From the NCBI GenBank assembly GCA_015489765.1, contig WFZC01000376.1:1-32999 (forward strand): DNA of 32,999 nucleotides, given 5' to 3'. The translations under genes were made by a program, and so were the position numbers. Position 1 is the first letter of the stretch; each line of letters opens with the position of its first letter. The stretch is from Desulfobulbaceae bacterium. GTDB taxonomy: Bacteria; Desulfobacterota; Desulfobulbia; Desulfobulbales; Desulfobulbaceae. Positions 1 to 8,522 of the stretch are shown here, piece by piece. A model generated the notes under the pieces. The model worked only from the letters and a program-made list of their open reading frames with translations. It was not told the DNA's origin and did no database searches.

Positions 1-317
1 ACAAACCGTCCCAGCCCCATCAGATAGGCAAGAAGAATGAAATCACCCTGAAAATGGACAAGGGCGGGCAAGGGACCCAACGGTACAAGCAGGGCACACA
101 GCATAAGGGCCGCCAGATTACAGATCGGGGCCAACTGCACCAGTCCGGCGGACACGTCACTGTAGACCACACCTTTTTTCAGCAGCCGAACCAGGTCGAA
201 ATAGGGCTGCAACATCGGCGCTCCCCGGCGGCCGGCCAGTAAGGCCTTGCTCCGGTTAATCACGCTGAGTAAAAGTGGGGAGAGCAGCAGAGAAAGGATG
301 ACAGCCGCAAAACTCAT
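1..317 (-). CDS. hyfC: HyfC/HycD-like membrane subunit (NuoH family), 5' part only
   Basis: This is the N-terminal 105 residues of a membrane subunit of a Hyf/Hyc/complex I-like enzyme; the rest lies beyond the window edge. It begins MSFAAVILSLLLSPLLLSV, a hydrophobic first helix, followed by a short loop containing GRRGAPMLQPYFDLVRLLKK. That loop is the conserved cytoplasmic quinone- or hydrogenase-facing segment of the NuoH/HyfC/HycD family. A second hydrophobic stretch follows. The start ATG overlaps the hyfB stop codon as ATGA, so the two genes are translationally coupled. Gene order hyfB then hyfC matches group 4 hydrogenases and related formate- or ferredoxin-linked complexes. The catalytic subunits are outside the window, so the electron donor cannot be told. 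Confidence 0.85.
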   Translation of the reverse strand, partial: MSFAAVILSLLLSPLLLSVINRSKALLAGRRGAPMLQPYFDLVRLLKKGVVYSDVSAGLVQLAPICNLAALMLCALLVPLGPLPALVHFQGDFILLAYLMGLGRF

Positions 318-2305
318 AACCATCCTCCTGCCAGGGCCGCCAACAACACAAACAGGGTGGCGATAATATAGAGAATATACAGCTGTACCCGGCCATGCTG
401 CATCCAGCGCAATATACCAAGAAATCCGGCAATAGCGCCCAAAAGAGGCGTGAAACAGAAACGGGTCAAGGGATCGGGGGTATCCGTTTGTAAACCGACG
501 CCGGTGACCACGAGTTCTCCGACCACCCCACCTTTAACCCTAGTCTTGAGAATAGCATCAAAAAACAGGGTGATGGGCCTTGCAAACGAGGAAGCCGTAT
601 ACTGCATGCGGACGTTTGGATATTGATAGCCACAGCCCCAGGTTGCTTCCCGCCCTGTCGGGCGGTTTTTCAATACAAGATACCGAAGCAGACCAAAACC
701 AAGTCCGAAAAGAATCAGACCTGCCCCGACAAGGGAAATAATCTCGAGCTGATGGGCCGCATCGCCAAAAGGTGCAAGGGGAACGAAAGCGGGTAGAAAC
801 ACAGCAACCGCTTGCCGGACAAGATGGAGAAACAGGGGGGCCGTCAGTCCTATACCGATGCAGAGAACGGCTAGCAGTCCCATGGGCAGATACATGGAGG
901 CCCCGGTTTCAAGGGCATTTTCAGCATGTGAGGAACGGGGACTGCCCAAAAAAATAATCCCATAGGCCTTAACGAAACAGGCAGCGGCAAGGCCGCCGAT
1001 AAGGGCCAGCCCTGCCAGGGTCAGCAGCAAGGGCCAACTACCAGGAGCAGGCAGAATTGCCTGGCCATGAACGGTCCCGAAATAGATGAGAAATTCACTG
1101 ATAAAACCATTAAGCGGCGGCAAACCGCAGATGGCAGCCGCTCCAATGAGAAAACAGAAGGCGGTTTTCGGCATCCGTCTTTTCAGGCCACCAAGTTCAT
1201 CAATTTCAAGGGTTGCGCATTGCTGCTGAATTGAACCGGCACCGAGAAAAAGCATGCCTTTAAACAAAGAATGATTCCAGACATGGAGCAGGCCGCCGGC
1301 AAGGCCGAAAACGGCAACAACGGGATGGCCCAGGCTGATACCAATCATCCCTATCCCCAGACCCAGCAGGATGATACCGATATTTTCCACACTGTGATAG
1401 GCCAGCAGCCGCTTGAGATCATGCTGGGCCAGGGCAAAAAGAACGCCGAGAATACCGGAAACAACACCGGTCACAACCAATATCATGCCCCAACTGTAGA
1501 CCGGTCCGCCCAGCAGGAGCACTGCCCGCAGGATCCCATAAATACCCATTTTAATCATAACCCCGGACATATAGGCGGAGACATGACTGGGCGCAGCAGG
1601 ATGGGCCTCGGGCAGCCAGACATGAACCGGCACTATTCCCGCTTTCACACCAAAACCTAAAAAGGCCAACCCAAAGAGCAGATGGCGGAAAGAGGGCGAC
1701 AGGGACAGGGGATGGAAGGTGGAAAAGTCCAGGCTATGGCCGCTTGTTCCCAGAAAGAGAAAAAAGAGCAGCAACAGAACTCCCCCCAGATGTCCGGCCA
1801 CCAGGTAGACCCAGGATGCGGAGCGGGCCTTTGTATCCCGATCATGAAACAGAACGAGAAAAAACGGGGCCAGTGACATCACCTCCCAGGCCAGCATAAA
1901 GAGAAAACCATTTCGCGCCGTCAGGACCAGGACCATGCCGACCGCCAGCAAGTTATAAAAAAACCAGTGTATACCGTGGCGATAGCCGCCTCCGGAATAA
2001 TGGCGCATATAGGGAATGCCATACAGACCAAACAGCGGCCCGAGAATCACAACAGGAAGGAGAAAAAAAGCGGACAGGGGATCCAGCATCAGTTGAAAAT
2101 TCCCCCCGGCCATGGCCCAGGGCAGATGCAGGACAAAAGGGGTTCCCGTGCCAAGAACAAAGTATACAGGCCTGCAGGCAGCCGCCAGGCCGCCGAGCAA
2201 TCCGGCCACGGCCCAGAGAGCGGAACGAATCCTACTGCGACCGTCAATAAGGGCAACCAGACCGCCAATAAATGGCAACAGAATGAGTAATATCAGCGGT
2301 GACAT
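314..2305 (-). CDS. hyfB: HyfB-like proton-translocating membrane subunit (NuoL/MrpA family)
   Basis: This 663-residue polytopic protein belongs to the proton-antiporter-like family shared by complex I (NuoL/M/N), Mrp antiporters and group 4 hydrogenases. It is likely a proton or sodium pump module in a membrane-bound complex. Hydrophobic helices run from the N-terminus (MSPLILLILLPFIGG) to the C-terminus (LYILYIIATLFVLLAALAGG). The diagnostic segment HPAAPSHVSAYMSGVMIKMG, at about residues 235-254, carries the conserved His and the MSGVMIKMG signature typical of HyfB rather than NuoL. A second conserved block around residue 300 reads LKRLLAYHSVENIG. The ATG start is preceded by GGAG at a good distance. 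The next gene, hyfC-like, overlaps its stop. Whether the complex is a hydrogenase, formate hydrogenlyase or other oxidoreductase is not visible here. Confidence 0.9.
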   Translation of the reverse strand: MSPLILLILLPFIGGLVALIDGRSRIRSALWAVAGLLGGLAAACRPVYFVLGTGTPFVLHLPWAMAGGNFQLMLDPLSAFFLLPVVILGPLFGLYGIPYMRHYSGGGYRHGIHWFFYNLLAVGMVLVLTARNGFLFMLAWEVMSLAPFFLVLFHDRDTKARSASWVYLVAGHLGGVLLLLFFLFLGTSGHSLDFSTFHPLSLSPSFRHLLFGLAFLGFGVKAGIVPVHVWLPEAHPAAPSHVSAYMSGVMIKMGIYGILRAVLLLGGPVYSWGMILVVTGVVSGILGVLFALAQHDLKRLLAYHSVENIGIILLGLGIGMIGISLGHPVVAVFGLAGGLLHVWNHSLFKGMLFLGAGSIQQQCATLEIDELGGLKRRMPKTAFCFLIGAAAICGLPPLNGFISEFLIYFGTVHGQAILPAPGSWPLLLTLAGLALIGGLAAACFVKAYGIIFLGSPRSSHAENALETGASMYLPMGLLAVLCIGIGLTAPLFLHLVRQAVAVFLPAFVPLAPFGDAAHQLEIISLVGAGLILFGLGFGLLRYLVLKNRPTGREATWGCGYQYPNVRMQYTASSFARPITLFFDAILKTRVKGGVVGELVVTGVGLQTDTPDPLTRFCFTPLLGAIAGFLGILRWMQHGRVQLYILYIIATLFVLLAALAGGWL

Positions 2306-2533
2306 CCGTACTCCAATCAGAACGGTAAGGTAGTATTGAGAGGCTGACGAAGCGGAAAATTGGTTTTTCGACTACCCCTCGATAACCGGTATGATTGTTC
2401 TCCAGCGGGATCAAATCTTAGCTTCTGGAAAAATTGTTGCAAACCATATCAATGGTCCCAGGGAGAAAGTTGCTTCACACCGGCTGCCAAAGACTGTTCA
2501 TTGACCTGACAGGGAACAAAGAAACGAGTTCTG

Positions 2534-2562
2534 GATGTAAATCCGTCGAGATTTTTTGTCAA
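2534..2562 (-). promoter_or_regulatory. Candidate sigma70 promoter for the hyf operon
   Basis: On the minus strand a perfect -35 box TTGACA is followed after 17 bases by TACATC, a weak -10 box. It lies about 230 bases upstream of hyfB and points towards it. The -35 match and spacing are good but the -10 is poor, so this is tentative. Confidence 0.3.
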
Positions 2563-2905
2563 GTTTTATCCCGCCATGAAAACCTTCAAAACCTGACTTT
2601 TTATGGCACCCGCCCTGTTCCATCATCTGCAAGAATCGCTGAAAGCAAACTCTCCTTGCCTGCCCCGAAAAACAGGCTCAGTCTTTCTCTGCCAATTGAT
2701 TACGGAAAATAATTTTCTAAAAATGTCCGGTTTTGAAAACAGATTATCAGGAAAAATGAAGCCCCCCGAACCATGTATCAGGCAAAAAATGAATGGCCAA
2801 TGTTCTGGAATCTACGCTTGTTTTGCCTTGCCCTCCTTCTTCGTTCATTTGCAAAACCTATTGATTATTCAATAATTTTTATAAAAATAACCAGAAAAAT
2901 TTCCC

Positions 2906-2934
2906 TTGACTCAGACTGTGAAGAGCTGTATCTG
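2906..2934 (+). promoter_or_regulatory. Candidate sigma70 promoter for the TSUP gene
   Basis: TTGACT, a 17-base spacer and TATCTG form a good sigma70-like promoter on the plus strand. It lies in the AT-rich half of the intergenic region and would give a 5' leader of about 225 bases before the TSUP start codon at 3167. The spacing is ideal and each box has one or two mismatches. Confidence 0.5.
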
Positions 2935-3067
2935 ACCACTCTTATGTGTATTTGTTTATAAAAATCGGCCCAACAATTTTGACCCCTGACCATGCATTAA
3001 GGGCAATGGAACCGAACAGTGACTACTTATAACTGATTAAAAAATAAAATAAAAAAATAATGCTGCC

Positions 3068-3078
3068 AAGGAGGTGAT
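3068..3078 (+). promoter_or_regulatory. Orphan perfect Shine-Dalgarno sequence in the TSUP leader
   Basis: AAGGAGGTGAT is an uninterrupted 11-base complement of the usual 16S rRNA 3' end. No ATG, GTG or TTG follows at normal spacing; the first gene start with a normal site of its own (GGAGA before ATG) is 89 bases further on, at 3167. It may be a ribosome standby site, a remnant of a lost small gene, or chance. A 13-codon frame starting at ATG 3129 ends at 3168-3170 and overlaps the TSUP ATG, but it has no well-spaced ribosome binding site. Confidence 0.35.
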
Positions 3079-3166
3079 AGGGACAAGACTGCAAGGAAAC
3101 ATATTTCAGGAGTACAACCTGTTACGAAATGAACGTTTTTTTAACGACAACAACTGGAGAAGAAGA

Positions 3167-4840
3167 ATGAAACGCATTTCTCTATTTCTTGGTGTCATCC
3201 TGGCAAGCATAGCACTTGCCGGATCCGGGGCACTGGCAATGGAAGCAAAACTGGCCTCCAAAGTGGTCAAAGCGGGCACGCCGATCACTATCGAGGGAAG
3301 CATAGAAAAAGGCCAGGATATTTACATCGTGGTCTGTAACGACAAGATGTTTAAGCCGGCGGACTCTCCCGGGTCCAAGGAAAGGGCAAAACTGACCAAA
3401 AAATTCGGCGACACTGCCATTCCGCCGCTTTATTATGTGATTACCAACAAGCCTGATACCCTGGCAACGGTCACCAATGCCGATAAGGGACAGACCACCG
3501 GACCCTTTGCCTTTCCTCCGTTCAAGTATAAGGTAAAGGTCAACAAACTCAAAAAATGGAACGAGCTGGACGACTCGATCAAGCCCATGCTGGCTCCGGT
3601 CACCACGGCTGATCAGTGGAAGTTTCTCACCTTTACCCATGAGAAAAAATTCGGGATCAATACCATTTCCAAGGAAAAAGCGATTGGCGGCGGTAATGCC
3701 CGTATGGTTCTAGCCGATCAGGGCAGCCAGAACGAGGCATGGAACAAAGGGGTCAGCCTGAAGCTGGACAAGGAAAGTGGAAAATTTTCCATGACCATGA
3801 CCCCCTATAAAAATATTGCACCCGATACCATGATGGCCGTTTATGTAAACGGTAAAAAGGCTGACACCTTCAAAGTTGAAAAATCAGGTTTTTTCTTTAA
3901 AACCGGAAATGTGTACATGAATCCGCTGGTTGTTTTCGGCGGTGCCTTTGTTATCGGTGTCCTCTTTGTCATCATGGGCGCTGCCGGCGGCCTTTTCACT
4001 GCCGCCTACCAGATTACCGTTATCGGCACCAAGGGTCCTGTCGGTATCAACGCCGGTAACACCATTAAGCCGACCAACCTGTTCCTGACCCTCTGTTCAC
4101 CGCTGACCGGTCTTTTTACCTATATGAAGGAAAAACGGTTTGCCACTCCGGTAGCCATTCCCTTTGTCATAGGTATCCTTACCGGCGCATTCTTCATTGG
4201 TCCCCCTCTGTCGGCAAAATACCTGAATCTAGCTGCCTTTAAATTCTATCTTGGCATCATCTGCCTGGTGATCGGCATCAAACTCTTCATGGAGTCACTG
4301 CCATCTTCCATTGAAAAGAAAAAAGCCATGAAGGCCATTGTTGACAAATTCAACAAGGCCATTAAAGAGGCCAAGGAAACCGGAAAGGCCATGGAAATGG
4401 GCTCCATTGAATTTGAAAAATTCAATTTTATTAAATTCGACATGAAATTCTGGGGCGAGACCTTTGTCGCCAAACCATTGATGATGCTGATCGGCGGCCT
4501 GGTCATGGGTATCATTGCCTCGTCCTTTGGTGTCGGCGGTGGCTTTATGTTCATGCCGTTTATGACTACCATGGTAGGCTATCCCATGTATCTTGCCGTG
4601 CCGATTGCCCTGTCCGGTGCCTTTGGCACGTCGGTTGGCGGTATTGCCAAATATATCCTGGGAGGTTACCAGCCTGACTGGATCATGGCCGCCCTGATTG
4701 CCGCCGGCGCCATGTGCGGCGGTGTCATCGGACCGAAAATCCAGAAAAAACTCCCTGAAATCTTCCTGAAAAGGATGCTGGCCGGCGCCCTCATCCTTAT
4801 CTGTCTGAAGTACACAGGACTGCTCTGGTTCATGCGTTAA
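3167..4840 (+). CDS. TSUP (TauE/SafE) family transporter with large N-terminal periplasmic domain
   Basis: This is a likely exporter of sulfite or another small sulfur-containing or organic anion. The chosen ATG gives 557 residues, a clean signal peptide (MKRISLFLGVILASIALAGS, cleaved near ALA-ME) and GGAGA just upstream; an upstream in-frame GTG would put a charged stretch before the signal. Residues about 25-245 form a soluble, Lys-rich periplasmic domain of unknown fold. The membrane part follows, with helices from about residue 250 onwards. The TSUP-type repeat GGLVMGIIASSFGVGGGFMF appears in the second half, and a hydrophilic cytoplasmic loop (SIEKKKAMKAIVDKFNKAIK) separates the two halves. 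Classic TSUP proteins are about 250-300 residues, so the periplasmic domain doubles the size. In sulfate reducers and disproportionators such proteins are thought to move sulfite or related anions; the substrate here is inferred. It is a single-gene unit with its own promoter and terminator. Confidence 0.85.
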   Translation: MKRISLFLGVILASIALAGSGALAMEAKLASKVVKAGTPITIEGSIEKGQDIYIVVCNDKMFKPADSPGSKERAKLTKKFGDTAIPPLYYVITNKPDTLATVTNADKGQTTGPFAFPPFKYKVKVNKLKKWNELDDSIKPMLAPVTTADQWKFLTFTHEKKFGINTISKEKAIGGGNARMVLADQGSQNEAWNKGVSLKLDKESGKFSMTMTPYKNIAPDTMMAVYVNGKKADTFKVEKSGFFFKTGNVYMNPLVVFGGAFVIGVLFVIMGAAGGLFTAAYQITVIGTKGPVGINAGNTIKPTNLFLTLCSPLTGLFTYMKEKRFATPVAIPFVIGILTGAFFIGPPLSAKYLNLAAFKFYLGIICLVIGIKLFMESLPSSIEKKKAMKAIVDKFNKAIKEAKETGKAMEMGSIEFEKFNFIKFDMKFWGETFVAKPLMMLIGGLVMGIIASSFGVGGGFMFMPFMTTMVGYPMYLAVPIALSGAFGTSVGGIAKYILGGYQPDWIMAALIAAGAMCGGVIGPKIQKKLPEIFLKRMLAGALILICLKYTGLLWFMR

Positions 4841-4861
4841 CCGCAGATACCGGACAAAAAC

Positions 4862-4905
4862 AAAAAAGGGGATGTGATGAAAATATTCATCATATCCCCT
4901 TTTTA
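4862..4905. terminator. Bidirectional rho-independent terminator
   Basis: An A-run, GGGGATGTGATGAA, a short loop, TTCATCATATCCCC and a T-run form a stem of more than 12 pairs with one internal mismatch. Flanked by A and T tracts, it works in both directions. It ends the TSUP gene on the plus strand and the polysaccharide operon (last gene stop at 4948) on the minus strand. Confidence 0.9.
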
Positions 4906-4947
4906 ATTTCCCCGTAAATGACGGGGTGCGTCCATGTTCTTTACTTT

Positions 4948-5811
4948 CTATGGTGTCTCTTCATACGCATAATACTCGTAGGAACCAAAGAGTTTTTCAT
5001 CCAGGATATTGGTTTCAAAGGCATTGAAAACAACCCCTACAATCCGCTCACGTCCTATCAACTCCACCAGTTTATGAAGATTTTCCCGCCGACTCCCACC
5101 CCAACGAACAACAAGGATAACACCATCCACCTGTCGGGCAAGCACAGCGGTTTCAGAGGCGGCCTGCATCGGCGGGCTGTCCAGTAAAATAATACGGTCG
5201 TCATAGCGATTTTCAAGCTCCTCGACAAGCTGACTCATTCTCTCGGAACCGAGCAGTTCCGCGGGATTGACAGGAGGTGGTCCTGCCGGAAGCAGGGAGA
5301 GCGTTTCCACCCCCGCAGACATGATCATGGGGCTCAGGTCATCACCATCACGTAAATAATTGGCAAGACCCTGGTTAAGCGGCAGACCAAAGAGTCGATG
5401 CAGGGCAGGCTTGCGCAAATCACAGTCAACCATCAAACAATAATGATCAATGCCCTGGGCCAGGACAACGCCAAGATTGGCACAGACAAAAGTTTTTCCT
5501 TCACCAGGAACAGCGCTGGTTATAAGCAAGCTTCTCGGTACAACGCCGGAATCGGGATGAAGAATTCTTGATCGAAGGGTCCGAAAGCTTTCCGCTGCCG
5601 GCCCGGTCACCATGGTGGCCTGACTCAGCCGTTCATCCCAGGAGCCCGATGATGTCCTCCTAACGGCCTTCACAACCGGGGCTCCCGTTGAAGAAGATCC
5701 AGACTGCTTGTTCCGGTTAGCAGGAGCTCCATCATCGCTTGCGGCCTTTTTTGTCGTGGCAGCAGCTTCCAGAGAATCAACCTTGTCCATCGCCTTTGTA
5801 AATTTACCCAC
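4948..5811 (-). CDS. Bacterial tyrosine autokinase (BY-kinase), XrtA/EpsG-like, free-standing
   Basis: This is a cytoplasmic tyrosine kinase that controls polysaccharide polymerisation by cycling autophosphorylation while contacting the chain-length protein. The 287 residues start with a low-complexity Ala/Ser/Lys-rich tail (1-55). A P-loop of the MinD/Mrp type follows: Walker A SAVPGEGKT at 99-107, Walker A' VDCDLRKP at 128-135, and Walker B ILLDSPP at about 205-215. The C-terminus GSYEYYAYEETP carries four tyrosines (278, 280, 281, 283), the usual autophosphorylation cluster. The SAxPGEGKT form is typical of kinases associated with XrtA polysaccharide loci. The activating membrane domain is a separate protein, the chain-length protein two genes upstream. 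It is the last gene of a three-gene operon, two bases after the ATPase gene. Confidence 0.9.
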   Translation of the reverse strand: MGKFTKAMDKVDSLEAAATTKKAASDDGAPANRNKQSGSSSTGAPVVKAVRRTSSGSWDERLSQATMVTGPAAESFRTLRSRILHPDSGVVPRSLLITSAVPGEGKTFVCANLGVVLAQGIDHYCLMVDCDLRKPALHRLFGLPLNQGLANYLRDGDDLSPMIMSAGVETLSLLPAGPPPVNPAELLGSERMSQLVEELENRYDDRIILLDSPPMQAASETAVLARQVDGVILVVRWGGSRRENLHKLVELIGRERIVGVVFNAFETNILDEKLFGSYEYYAYEETP

Positions 5812-5813
5812 AA

Positions 5814-6815
5814 TTATCCTCCAATATGGCCAAGCAATTTATGCAGGGGGAGCAACCACTCCCCGGGGAGAATGGCCCCGAGAGGCGAAAAGGAACGGGT
5901 CGCGGGAATAATTTCAAGGGCGAGCAACACCAGGAGAACAATGATGCCGATAATTCCGGCCAGGTATATTTTTCTGTTCGATTTTTGTGAATTTTCAACA
6001 AGTTGTTCACAACCTGGCAACTGTAACTCTTTCACGCATTCACGTATCACATTGCCATCAATCACAGGTTGGTCATCGGCAAATCCGGTCAACAGGGCAT
6101 GGTCGCAGATAATATTGATAAGCCTTGGTGTGCCCCGGCTGGCAGTATGAATAAGCGTCAAGGCATCCTCGGTAAAAATATCGAGATGCTTGGCTCCGGC
6201 CATGCGCAACCTGAAGATGATATACTGAACAGTGATGTCACGGGTAAACCGTTCCAGATGGAAGCGAATTCCAATCCGTTGCTGCAACGGCAACAGCCGT
6301 TCATCCTTGAGATGGGCATCAAGCTCGGGCTGGCCGACAAGAAAAATTGAAAAGACATCTCCACCGGTGGGGTCCTGGTTGGAAAGAAGCCGTATCTCTT
6401 CCATCTGGGCCACGGGAATAACATGGGCCTCGTCAATGATAAAGAGAACACGTTCTTTTTTTCGTCCACACTCCTTGAAGAATTTTGCCAGCTCCAGTAG
6501 GAACAAGGCCTTGTTTCCCTCCCAGGGAAGATCGTAGGCATGGGCCAGATAGGAAAAAAACTCATCCCGGCTCAGTTTGGGATTATTGAGCAGGCAGACA
6601 TGCACATTGTCTCCAAGGGAGCGGACAAGGGCCTGGAGCAAGGTGGTCTTTCCGGTACCGACCTCTCCGGTCAGGACCAGAAATCCTTTCTTGGCCACTA
6701 CCCCATATTCCAGGACCGCCAGTCCTTCTTTATGGGTCCAGCTCATGAACACCCGTTCCGGGTCCGGGCTCAGGTCAAATGGCGCCCGGTTAAATCCGTA
6801 AAATCGTTTATACAT
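5814..6815 (-). CDS. ExeA/GspA-like AAA ATPase of polysaccharide (XrtA-type) loci
   Basis: This is a membrane-anchored AAA+ ATPase of the ExeA/GspA group; in exopolysaccharide loci the same family sits beside the chain-length protein and tyrosine kinase, with an unresolved role. The N-terminal MYKRFYGFNRAPFDLSPDPE is the family hallmark. Walker A GEVGTGKT is at 50-57, Walker B VLFIIDEAH at 123-131, and the arginine-containing sensor segment GTPRLINIICDHALL lies near residue 230. A single membrane segment at about residues 286-308 (LAGIIGIIVLLVLLALEII) puts the ATPase in the cytoplasm and a tail of about 25 residues outside. There is no peptidoglycan-binding domain, unlike full-length GspA. 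It lies between the chain-length gene and the kinase gene. Confidence 0.85.
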   Translation of the reverse strand: MYKRFYGFNRAPFDLSPDPERVFMSWTHKEGLAVLEYGVVAKKGFLVLTGEVGTGKTTLLQALVRSLGDNVHVCLLNNPKLSRDEFFSYLAHAYDLPWEGNKALFLLELAKFFKECGRKKERVLFIIDEAHVIPVAQMEEIRLLSNQDPTGGDVFSIFLVGQPELDAHLKDERLLPLQQRIGIRFHLERFTRDITVQYIIFRLRMAGAKHLDIFTEDALTLIHTASRGTPRLINIICDHALLTGFADDQPVIDGNVIRECVKELQLPGCEQLVENSQKSNRKIYLAGIIGIIVLLVLLALEIIPATRSFSPLGAILPGEWLLPLHKLLGHIGG

Positions 6816-6863
6816 TCTTACTCAACTCTCTGTTGGTACAACGAAAAAGGACATCACGTCCCA

Positions 6864-8441
6864 TTACAGTATAATCTTACCGTGAACATAGAGATACACC
6901 ATGATCCCGACCAGCAGAAACGTGTAGAGAAAAAAAAGCCCTGCGGACAACACTGCCCTGAATCGTTTTTTCCTCGCCTCTTCAGGCAGTTCGATGTAGG
7001 GGACAGCACAGATCACCCTAACCCCGAGTTGGGACTCGATTTCACCGACATCTTTAAACGAGGTATCCACAAAATCAAGGAGCAGGGTCAGGCCGACACC
7101 AAGGCCACCGCCCGCGGCCAGGGCAAGAAGCAGCATCTTCTTGAAATCAGGCTTAAAGGGTTTATCGGGAAAGCGGGCTGGATCGACTATCTTAAATTTA
7201 CTGCCCTTTTGTTTACGCTCCAGATGTTCCACGGAAGCCGCCTGCAAATTTTGCGACACCAGATAATCATAATTGCGACGCAGTTCATTATAATCCCTGG
7301 TCAAGGCGTTCCATTGCGCCTCACGTACCGGTGTCTTTTCAATCCACTGTTCATACTTCTTTATATCGGCTAACACCTTTTTCTGGTCATTCTTCAACTT
7401 CTTGATATTCAAATCAATGCCCCTGATCTGAAACTTCAACTGCTGGATTTCCGGATCAAGGGGAACATGGGAAACCGTATCTTTTGTTGTCGTGCCCGTG
7501 TCGGGATGGGCACGCAGGTCGGCCTCAAGTTTGGCGATCATCTGCCGGGTACGCCGAACCTCAGGATGTTTATCCGTATATTTTGCAAGTAATGAGGCAA
7601 GATATTGTTTGAGACGCTGCAAGCGCTCATATTTACTCATCGGCTGATCTGCAGGCCTGCTGCCTGATCCTGCCGATGGATTACCTGTGGCCAGGGCGTT
7701 GCCCAGCCTTTTGCGCAGGGATATCTGTTCCTGGGCCATCACCCGGGTGCGCTCCAGGTCCTGGATGGAATCCTGAATCCCCTGGTACTGTTCATGAAGC
7801 GCTGTCAACCGGGCCAGGTTGTCAGCCCGCTGCTCCGGCATCTCGTTATAATGTTGTAATTTAAAATCGCGCATGGCCTGTTCTTTTTTATCAAGTACAG
7901 CCTTGGCCATGTTCAGTTCCCCCTGGGTGTACTTGGACGTTTCCGTGGCCCGTTCCTCCCTGTACTTCAGGTTTTCTTCAATGAATTTTGCCGCAAGGGC
8001 ATTGGTCACCTTGAGCACCTTGTCCTGCTGCTTTCCCTGGAAGGTAACGGTAAATGTATCCCCACGCGAAGACGGGGTTACTGAGATGTTTTTCCGCATC
8101 AGCTCTATCACATCCTCGATAGGCAATTTTTTCCTTGCCTCGGGATAGAGATCAAACTGTTTGATAAATTCCTCAAGGTTGTTTCGGCTCATTACCAGAT
8201 CGCTGAGGGTGCTGACAGTTTCCCGTAACCGTTGTCCTTCCCGCTCTGGTGCCATACGGCCCGGGTTGATCTGCTGCTTTTCATAGCTGAGCAGGGCCGT
8301 GCAGTGATACAATTTCGGCATCTTCAGATATATGCCAAGACCAATGGTCAGGGCAGCCAGAACACAGGCCGAGATCAGCCGCCAGCGCTGGGCCAGAAGA
8401 TCAATATATTTTTTTACCTGTTGACGCTGCTGATTTTCCAT
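6864..8441 (-). CDS. Polysaccharide chain-length / co-polymerase protein (Wzz-GNVR family)
   Basis: This inner-membrane protein sets polymer length and partners the tyrosine kinase. Its 525 residues show an N-terminal membrane helix (about 17-36, LISACVLAALTIGLGIYLKM) and a Wzz domain. A long periplasmic coiled coil follows (about 150-400), rich in Glu, Lys, Gln and Leu. A GNVR-like segment comes next (VREAQWNALTRDYNELRRNY), and two C-terminal hydrophobic segments (about 435-460 and 495-520). The YDYLVSQNLQAA motif after the coiled coil is typical of the XrtA-associated branch. It is the first gene of the operon, followed by the ATPase and the kinase. No glycosyltransferase, flippase or exosortase is present here, so the rest of the pathway must be elsewhere. 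The ribosome binding site before the ATG is weak. Confidence 0.85.
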   Translation of the reverse strand: MENQQRQQVKKYIDLLAQRWRLISACVLAALTIGLGIYLKMPKLYHCTALLSYEKQQINPGRMAPEREGQRLRETVSTLSDLVMSRNNLEEFIKQFDLYPEARKKLPIEDVIELMRKNISVTPSSRGDTFTVTFQGKQQDKVLKVTNALAAKFIEENLKYREERATETSKYTQGELNMAKAVLDKKEQAMRDFKLQHYNEMPEQRADNLARLTALHEQYQGIQDSIQDLERTRVMAQEQISLRKRLGNALATGNPSAGSGSRPADQPMSKYERLQRLKQYLASLLAKYTDKHPEVRRTRQMIAKLEADLRAHPDTGTTTKDTVSHVPLDPEIQQLKFQIRGIDLNIKKLKNDQKKVLADIKKYEQWIEKTPVREAQWNALTRDYNELRRNYDYLVSQNLQAASVEHLERKQKGSKFKIVDPARFPDKPFKPDFKKMLLLALAAGGGLGVGLTLLLDFVDTSFKDVGEIESQLGVRVICAVPYIELPEEARKKRFRAVLSAGLFFLYTFLLVGIMVYLYVHGKIIL

Positions 8442-8522
8442 GATCTATAAGTATACTTTTGTAGAGAATCCTTATCTATCAATGTTTCCTGCCGGCATGG
8501 AAAACAACCCAAGGAACAGCCG

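Larger units (their letters stand above)
2306..3166. other. Long divergent intergenic region between hyfB and the TSUP gene
   Basis: About 860 bases without a convincing gene. The few open frames on the plus strand between 2434 and 2961 lack a ribosome binding site and recognisable protein sequence. The right half (about 2690-3065) is clearly richer in A and T than the flanking genes. It holds one plausible promoter for each direction and an orphan Shine-Dalgarno-like sequence, listed separately. No repeat or RNA gene was recognised. Confidence 0.6.

Noticed and set aside
2604-2620. TGGCAC start of a possible sigma54 promoter
   Set aside because: The -12 element TTGC is missing at the required spacing.
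2434-2961. Overlapping short plus-strand frames in the hyfB-TSUP intergenic region
   Set aside because: None has a ribosome binding site, and the predicted peptides show no conserved pattern. The region behaves as regulatory or non-coding DNA.
8443-8466. AAGTATACTT palindrome between the wzz-like gene and the phosphatase gene as an operator
   Set aside because: The core is a short AT-rich palindrome that overlaps likely promoter sequence. The extended arms do not match without a gap.
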